A stretch of DNA of 64,000 bases from Cellulosimicrobium composti (GTDB lineage Bacteria > Actinomycetota > Actinomycetes > Actinomycetales > Cellulomonadaceae), in contig NZ_WMKA01000012.1 of assembly GCF_009711085.1 (NCBI RefSeq), positions 30,881-94,880 on the forward strand, written 5' to 3'. A model generated the notes under the pieces. The model made no database searches, was not told where the DNA came from, and saw only the letters and a program-made list of their open reading frames with translations. The translations under genes and the position numbers were made by a program. Below, in pieces: positions 59,350 through 64,000 of the stretch. Position 1 is the stretch's first letter, and every line of letters begins with the position of its first letter.

Positions 59350-60954
59350 CTACTTGACCACGCCGGCGTCGAGGAAGGACAGCCCCGTGACGGGCAGGGG
59401 CTTGAAGCCCTGGATCTGCGAGCTGTCCCACGCGGTGGGCAGCTTGCGGTGCAGCAGCGGGTACAGCGGCACCTCCTCGGAGATCAGGTCGTACGCCTGG
59501 TTCCACAGCTCCTGCTGCTCGTCGCCCGAGGTGCGGACGGCCGAGTCGAGGATCGTCTGGAGCTCGGCGAACTTCGGGTCGTCGTTCCAGCGGTAGCGGG
59601 ACTGGGACCACACGTTGTCGCCGAACCACCAGCGCATGAGCAGGTCGGGGTCGTTGCCGAAGACCGACGGGTCACCGGGGGCGACCATCACCTGCAGGTC
59701 GCCGTTGTCGACCTTGGAGTACTGGCCCGCGGACTGGCCGATGTCGAGCGTGGTGTCGACGCCGATCGCGTCGAGGTTCTCCTTGATGAGCGGCGCGATG
59801 TCGGCGACCCAGCCGGTGTCGGTCGTGAGCAGCGTGATCGACAGGTCGGACACGCCGGCCTCGGCGAGCAGCGCCTTGGCCTTCTCGGGGTCGTAGTCGT
59901 ACTGCGTGGAGGCCTCGTGGTAGTTCGGGTGGCTCTCCGGGAGGAAGCTCGTCGCCTTGGCGCCGTTGCCGAGCAGGCCGTTCTCGATGATCTTGTCCAT
60001 GTCGAGCGCGTGGAAGAACGCCTGGCGGACGCGGACGTCGTCGAACGGCGCGAGGTCCGTGTTGAACATCATGAAGAGCGTGCCGAACGACTGGACGGAC
60101 TCGACGTCGACGGTGCCCTCGAGCGTCGGGACGTCGATGTAGGGGACGTCCTCGATCGCGCTGACGGTGCCGGAGCTCATGGCGGTGACGCGCGCGGCCG
60201 GGTCGGACAGCAGGTTCCAGACCATGCCCTTGGCGAGCGCGGGGCGACGGCCGTTGTAGTCGTCGAAGCGCTCGAAGGTGATCTTGTCCTCGGGGGTGGC
60301 GCCCGTCATCGTGAACGGGCCGGTGCCGACGGGGAGGGCGTTGAAGCCCTCGTAGTCGGCCTCGACGAGGGCCTGCGGCACGATCTTGACGACCGCGAGG
60401 CGCTCGGGCACGAGGCTGAACGGGTACTTGAGGTTGATCGACACCGTGTCCTCGTCGACCGGCGTCACGGACTCGAGGAAGTCGATGAACCCCGCGTAGA
60501 GGGACGCGTTCTCCGGGTCGAGCACGCGCTCGAAGCTGTAGACGACGTCGTCGACGGTGACGGGCGTGCCGTCGTGGAAGAGTGCTCCCTCGCGGATGTC
60601 GACCTCGTAGTGCGTGTCGTCGACCTGCTCCGGCAGGTCGGTGCCCAGCGCGGCGTACACGTCGCGCGTCGCGGGGTCGATCTCCGTGAGGCCTTCGAAG
60701 ACGTGCCAGTTGGCGGCTACTGTCACGGCACCGCTGGTCGTCATCGGGTCGAAACCACCAGAGAGGGCGTACGAGATGCCGGCTTCGATCACCCCGTCGG
60801 GGTCGATCTCGCCCTGGGCCGCGCTGCCCTGGGTCTCCTCGTCCTGCGTGGCGCCGCCCGTGGAGCAGGCCGCGAGGCCGAGGGCGAGGACGACGCCTGC
60901 GGCCAGGGCGGCAACACCCCTGCGACCGGGAGGCGAGCTGACATGAAGCTTCAT
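59350..60954 (-). CDS. ABC importer solute-binding lipoprotein, SBP_bac_5 family (probable sialic acid)
   Basis: 534 residues; ATG with CAGGAGA upstream. Lipoprotein signal ends LGLAAC (Cys30). The mature protein has the family-5 pattern: WHVFEGLTEIDPATRDVYAA, YEVDIREGALFHDGTPVTVD, DDVVYSFERV, and FMMFNTDLAPFDDVRVRQAF. Family 5 usually binds peptides, but gene order with nanA, nanK and nanE argues for sialic acid or a derivative, as in SatA and NanB homologues. First gene of the minus-strand operon, divergent from the GntR regulator. Confidence 0.9.
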   Translation of the reverse strand: MKLHVSSPPGRRGVAALAAGVVLALGLAACSTGGATQDEETQGSAAQGEIDPDGVIEAGISYALSGGFDPMTTSGAVTVAANWHVFEGLTEIDPATRDVYAALGTDLPEQVDDTHYEVDIREGALFHDGTPVTVDDVVYSFERVLDPENASLYAGFIDFLESVTPVDEDTVSINLKYPFSLVPERLAVVKIVPQALVEADYEGFNALPVGTGPFTMTGATPEDKITFERFDDYNGRRPALAKGMVWNLLSDPAARVTAMSSGTVSAIEDVPYIDVPTLEGTVDVESVQSFGTLFMMFNTDLAPFDDVRVRQAFFHALDMDKIIENGLLGNGAKATSFLPESHPNYHEASTQYDYDPEKAKALLAEAGVSDLSITLLTTDTGWVADIAPLIKENLDAIGVDTTLDIGQSAGQYSKVDNGDLQVMVAPGDPSVFGNDPDLLMRWWFGDNVWSQSRYRWNDDPKFAELQTILDSAVRTSGDEQQELWNQAYDLISEEVPLYPLLHRKLPTAWDSSQIQGFKPLPVTGLSFLDAGVVK

Positions 60955-61055
60955 TGGTTCTCCTGACAGGAAAGACGACGACTCTTCAGAGAGAAGATGT
61001 CTGATGTCTGACGTTGTGTAGCATGACACTAGGACCAGAAACCGAAGGGGTCAAG
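60955..61055. promoter_or_regulatory. Divergent nan promoter/operator region
   Basis: 101 bases between the binding-protein gene and the GntR-type gene. It holds a tandem heptamer, GATGTCT twice (60996-61009), the dyad TCTTC-N5-GAAGA (60983-60997) and a possible plus-strand -10, TAGCAT (61019-61024). The heptamer region is the best candidate for regulator binding. Confidence 0.5.
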
Positions 61056-61811
61056 ATGGCGACACCACGGCGGAGGAGCTTCGCGACGCTCGACGCCTCC
61101 ACGACGAGCACCAACGGCTCGAGCGCACCGCGGCGCACGACGACGGCCGACCGGATCAAGGACTTCATCCTCGGGGAGGGCCTGCGGCCGGGCGACCCGC
61201 TGCCGACCGAGGCCGAGCTGTGCGAGCACCTGGGCGTCTCGCGCTCCAGCGTGCGCGAGGCGATCCGCACCCTCTCGACCCTCGACATCGTGGAGGTGCG
61301 GCACGGCCACGGGACCTTCGTGGGCAACATGTCGCTCGACGCGCTCGTCGAGGCGCTCGTCTTCCGCGGCGTCCTGTCCCCCGGCGACGACCTGCGCGCG
61401 CTGCGCGACGTCGTCGAGGTGCGCCAGGCGCTCGACCTGTCGATGGCCGAGCGGATCGTCGCGAGCCTCGCCGGCACCTCCAACCCGGACCTCCACGCCC
61501 TCGTGGACGAGATGGTCGACGCCGCCGCCGACGGCCTGTCGTTCGCGACGCAGGACCGCGCGTTCCACACGGGCCTGCTCTCCCGCCTCGACAACTCGCT
61601 CGTCGGGCAGCTCGTCGCCGCGTTCTGGGACGTCCACACCGCCGTCATCCCGAAGCTCGGGATCTCCGTCGCCGCGGACCTCGACCAGACGGCGCGCGCG
61701 CACGGCGCGATGCTCGACGCCGCGGAGGCGGGCGACGTCGAGGCGTTCCGCGCCGCCGTCGCGTCGCACTACCAGCCCATCGACCGAGCGCTCGGGGTGA
61801 CCACGGCGTGA
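61056..61811 (+). CDS. nanR: GntR/FadR-family regulator of the sialic-acid locus
   Basis: 251 residues; ATG with GAAGGGG upstream, in-frame ATGs further up overlap the promoter. The winged HTH is DRIKDFILGEGLRPGDPLPT, EAELCEHLGVSRSSVREAIR, TLSTLDIVEVRHGHGTFVGN. The C-terminal FCD domain (about 95-235) has metal-ligand-type DRAFHTGLL and HGAMLDAAEAGD. FadR-subfamily NanR regulators control sialic-acid genes in Corynebacterium and E. coli. The symbol is a contextual assignment. GTGA overlap with the next gene. Confidence 0.85.
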   Translation: MATPRRRSFATLDASTTSTNGSSAPRRTTTADRIKDFILGEGLRPGDPLPTEAELCEHLGVSRSSVREAIRTLSTLDIVEVRHGHGTFVGNMSLDALVEALVFRGVLSPGDDLRALRDVVEVRQALDLSMAERIVASLAGTSNPDLHALVDEMVDAAADGLSFATQDRAFHTGLLSRLDNSLVGQLVAAFWDVHTAVIPKLGISVAADLDQTARAHGAMLDAAEAGDVEAFRAAVASHYQPIDRALGVTTA

Positions 61812-62887
61812 GACCTCCCCTCCCGGCGGACCGCCCGGCGCCCCGCGAGACCCGCCCGGCCGTCGGCGTCGCGGTCGTCGGCATCGGCGCGTTCGCGCGC
61901 GAGCACCTCACGGCGCTCGCCGCCCTCCCCGGGGCGGACGTGCGCTGGGTCGTCGGGCACGACCTCGCACGGACCCGGGCGCTCGCCGCGCTCGTCCCCG
62001 GCGCGCGGGCGACGACCCGCCTCGACGACGCGCTCGCCGACGACGCGGTGTCCGCCGTCGACGTCGTGACGGCCACGCCGACGCACGCGCCCGACACGAT
62101 CGCCGCGGGCGAGGCCGGCAAGCATGTGCAGGTCGAGAAGCCCGCCGCGCTCTCGCTCCCCCAGCTCGACGCCATGGTCGCCGCGACCGAGGGCCGCGGC
62201 ACGACGCTCGTCGTCGGGCAGACGGTCCGCTTCCAGCCCGCGGTGACCGCGCTCGCCGCGGCCGCGCGGCGCGGCGAGATCGGCACCCCGCGCCTCGCGC
62301 ACATCTCCTGGTACACCGGCCACGCGTGGCCGGGCGGGTGGCGCGGCTGGCAGCTCGACCCGGAGCTCTCCGGCGGTCACCCGGTGCACAACGGCACGCA
62401 CATCATGGACGCCGCGACGTGGCTGCTCGACGACGAGCCCGTCGAGGTCTTCGCGCGCGGCTTCCGCACGTTCTCGCCCGAGATGGAGTCGCCGGACTCG
62501 TTCCACGTGCAGCTGCGCACCGCGTCGGGCGCGCTCGCGACGCTCGAGCTCTGCTACGCGCTGCGCAGCCGCGGCGAGCTCGTGCGGCGCGTGGTGCTCG
62601 TGGGCACCGAGGGCACGCTGGCGCACTCCACCACGGAGGAGGACGGGCTGCACTCCGACGCGACGACCGCGCCGCCCGTGTCCGTCGAGGGGGCGCTCGG
62701 CCTCCAGCTCGCGCACTGGCTCGACGTCGTGCGCGGCGACGCGGCGCAGGTCGTCACGACGGTCCAGGTCCGCGCCGCGCTCGCGACGGCGCTCGCCGCG
62801 CAGCGCTCGCTCCTCTCCGGGCGCCGCGAGCGCGTCGCCGACGTGCCCGGCTACGCGGAGCCCCTGCCCGCCGAGGTGGTGGCATGA
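61808..62887 (+). CDS. Gfo/Idh/MocA-family dehydrogenase 1
   Basis: 359 residues, GTG overlapping the regulator stop. The N-terminal Rossmann fold has GVAVVGIGAFAREHLTALAA (about 17-36) and the catalytic-lysine motif VEKP (E110-K111-P112). The C-terminal alpha/beta domain contains GWQLDPELSGGHPVHNGTHI, with His and Asp (HIMDAATWLL) at the active-site positions. Enzymes of this family oxidise sugars with NAD(P); NanOx/YjhC members open 2,7-anhydro-sialic acid. Which substrate is used here is not readable, but co-regulation with nan genes is likely. Confidence 0.88.
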   Translation: MRPPLPADRPAPRETRPAVGVAVVGIGAFAREHLTALAALPGADVRWVVGHDLARTRALAALVPGARATTRLDDALADDAVSAVDVVTATPTHAPDTIAAGEAGKHVQVEKPAALSLPQLDAMVAATEGRGTTLVVGQTVRFQPAVTALAAAARRGEIGTPRLAHISWYTGHAWPGGWRGWQLDPELSGGHPVHNGTHIMDAATWLLDDEPVEVFARGFRTFSPEMESPDSFHVQLRTASGALATLELCYALRSRGELVRRVVLVGTEGTLAHSTTEEDGLHSDATTAPPVSVEGALGLQLAHWLDVVRGDAAQVVTTVQVRAALATALAAQRSLLSGRRERVADVPGYAEPLPAEVVA

Positions 62888-63966
62888 CCGCCGCGCTGCG
62901 CGTCGCGTTCGCCTCGGCCGTGCGCCACGCCGCCGACTACCTGCGGATCCTCGCCGCGGACGAGCGGGTCGAGCTCGTCGGCGTCGTCGAGGAGGCGGGC
63001 GCGCCCGGCTGGGTGCGCGACGACTCGCGCGCCGTCGCCGAGCGCGCCGGGGTCGCGTGGGCCGAGGTCGCGGACGTCGCGTCCGTCGGGGACGCGCTCG
63101 GGTCGCCCGTCGACCTCGTCGTCGTGTGCTCCGAGCCGACGCGGCACGCACGCCTCGCGACCGCGCTCGTCGAGGCCGGCCTCGACGTGCTCGTCGACAA
63201 GCCCGTCGCGACGACCCTCGCCGACGCCGACCGCCTCGCCGAGGTCGCCGCCCGCACGGGCCGCACGTGCGCCGTCGTGAACCGCACGCACGCGCCCGCG
63301 CTGCGTCGCCTGCGCGCGTGGGTCGACGCCGGGCACGTGGGCCTCCCGCGCCACCTCGACCTCGAGCTCCTCGCGTCCGGCGCGCACTTCGCGACGTCGG
63401 TCGAGCGGCCCGAGCTCGTGGTCGACCGCGCGCTCTCGGGGGGCGGGGAGCTGCTCAACTTCCTCGGCTACTGCGCCGACGCCGCGCACCACCTCACGGG
63501 CCTGCGCACCGTCGAGGTGCACGCGTTCGCGGGGGCGCTCTTCCTCGAGCCGCACCGCGCGGCCGACGTCGAGGACACGGCGGTCGTCACGCTCGAGATG
63601 GAGCGCGGCGTCACCGCGACGATCACGCTCGGCCGCGTCCCGTTCGCGCCCGGCGGCACGCCGACGACGTCGTCCGTGCGGATGCTCGGCTCGCACGGCC
63701 ACGCGGTCGCCGACGACGACGCCCCGGCGGTCTCGCGGTTCGGGCCGGGCGGGCGCACGGCGATCGCGGCCGACGCCGGGCAGGTCGCCGCGGCGGCGTA
63801 CCTGCGGCACGTGGTCGACGCGCTGCTGGCCGGGGACCGGCCGGACTACGGCATCGAGGAGGCGCGCGCGACGCTCGCCGTGATCGACGCGGCGTACCGC
63901 TCGGTCGAGGTGGGGGACGTCGTCGCGGTGGAGCACCGCACGGTGCACGAGGGAACGAGGGTCTGA
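62884..63966 (+). CDS. Gfo/Idh/MocA-family dehydrogenase 2
   Basis: 360 residues, ATGA overlap with the first dehydrogenase. The Rossmann start (ALRVAFASAVRHAADYLRIL) lacks the usual GxGxxG, the lysine motif is VDKP (105-107), and the C-terminal active-site region reads GGELLNFLGYCADAAHHLTG, without the His-x-x-Asp of the first protein. It is therefore a diverged relative that may act as a partner subunit or on a different substrate. Tandem diverged pairs of this family are known in sugar oxidation pathways. Confidence 0.85.
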   Translation: MTAALRVAFASAVRHAADYLRILAADERVELVGVVEEAGAPGWVRDDSRAVAERAGVAWAEVADVASVGDALGSPVDLVVVCSEPTRHARLATALVEAGLDVLVDKPVATTLADADRLAEVAARTGRTCAVVNRTHAPALRRLRAWVDAGHVGLPRHLDLELLASGAHFATSVERPELVVDRALSGGGELLNFLGYCADAAHHLTGLRTVEVHAFAGALFLEPHRAADVEDTAVVTLEMERGVTATITLGRVPFAPGGTPTTSSVRMLGSHGHAVADDDAPAVSRFGPGGRTAIAADAGQVAAAAYLRHVVDALLAGDRPDYGIEEARATLAVIDAAYRSVEVGDVVAVEHRTVHEGTRV

Positions 63967-64000
63967 TGGAGGTCGTGATCGCTCCTGCGGAGCGGTTGGC
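63966..64000 (+). CDS. nagB: Probable glucosamine-6-phosphate deaminase (first codons only)
   Basis: The ATG at 63966 overlaps the preceding stop (TGATG). The only 11 codons seen read MEVVIAPAERL, which resembles the start of NagB (MEVVI). NagB makes fructose-6-P and ammonia from GlcN-6-P, completing sialic-acid breakdown, so context supports it. With so few residues it remains tentative. Confidence 0.5.
   Translation, partial: MEVVIAPAERL

Overview
This is a very GC-rich (roughly 74% by eye), gene-dense window from an actinobacterium. GTG starts, ATGA and GTGA gene overlaps, many leaderless promoters, an ANTAR protein, SpoIIE-type phosphatases, an ECF sigma factor fused to a SnoaL domain and several secreted modular glycosidases all fit a soil or plant-matter member of the Micrococcales, close to Cellulomonas, Cellulosimicrobium or Isoptericola. 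The genus is inferred. I see no rRNA, tRNA, CRISPR, transposase or prophage genes, and no gene-free stretch longer than 300 bases.

Layout. 1-3 kb: 5' end of a class B penicillin-binding protein, then a coupled pair of a WXG100-headed protein and a lipoprotein. 3.1-9.8 kb: mostly single housekeeping or accessory genes (TMEM175-like channel, MalY-type aminotransferase, DedA protein, serine hydrolase, luciferase-like oxidoreductase, membrane protein), many with leaderless promoters. 9.8-12 kb: VOC protein and a PAS-GAF-SpoIIE phosphatase. 12-15.7 kb: a large secreted GH2 enzyme. 15.8-17.4 kb: a three-gene operon (unknown protein, UBP-type zinc finger, DUF192). 17.6-20.4 kb: arginine/ornithine antiporter and arginine deiminase behind a CRP/FNR-like palindrome. 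21-25 kb: a small protein, a giant LuxR-family AAA regulator and a phosphoglycerate mutase. 25.2-28.6 kb: a GAF-GAF-SpoIIE-HATPase protein and a SigX5-like sigma factor.

28.6-33.7 kb holds small envelope or stress-type proteins (two DUF1269 paralogues, SHOCT, DUF6325, a DUF7144-like membrane protein, an AI-2E family transporter, an ANTAR protein, a 4-TM holin-like protein). It stops at a 5'-truncated GH20/discoidin remnant that shares its last domain with the GH2 enzyme at 12 kb. 35-43 kb: a 5'-3' exonuclease, an FAD oxidoreductase, a TetR/AidB-like pair, and an Lrp regulator divergent from a D-amino-acid dehydrogenase with three operator-like half-sites. 42.8-46.5 kb carries four copies of a long palindromic repeat, one of which supplies the C-terminus and stop codon of a MerR regulator. 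46.6-52.6 kb: endonuclease IV with a VOC protein, a Na+/H+ antiporter, a membrane-protein/XRE-regulator/reductase operon with a palindromic operator on a consensus promoter, and a DinB protein.

52.6-64 kb is a sialic-acid utilisation locus. On the minus strand a peptide-type ABC importer (lipoprotein, OppB, an OppC-OppD fusion, OppF) is followed by N-acetylneuraminate lyase, ManNAc kinase and ManNAc-6-P epimerase. Divergently there is a GntR/FadR regulator, two Gfo/Idh/MocA dehydrogenases and the start of a probable glucosamine-6-phosphate deaminase. Together they would import sialic acid and convert it toward fructose-6-phosphate. The two dehydrogenases suggest that modified sialic acids, such as 2,7-anhydro-Neu5Ac, may also be used.
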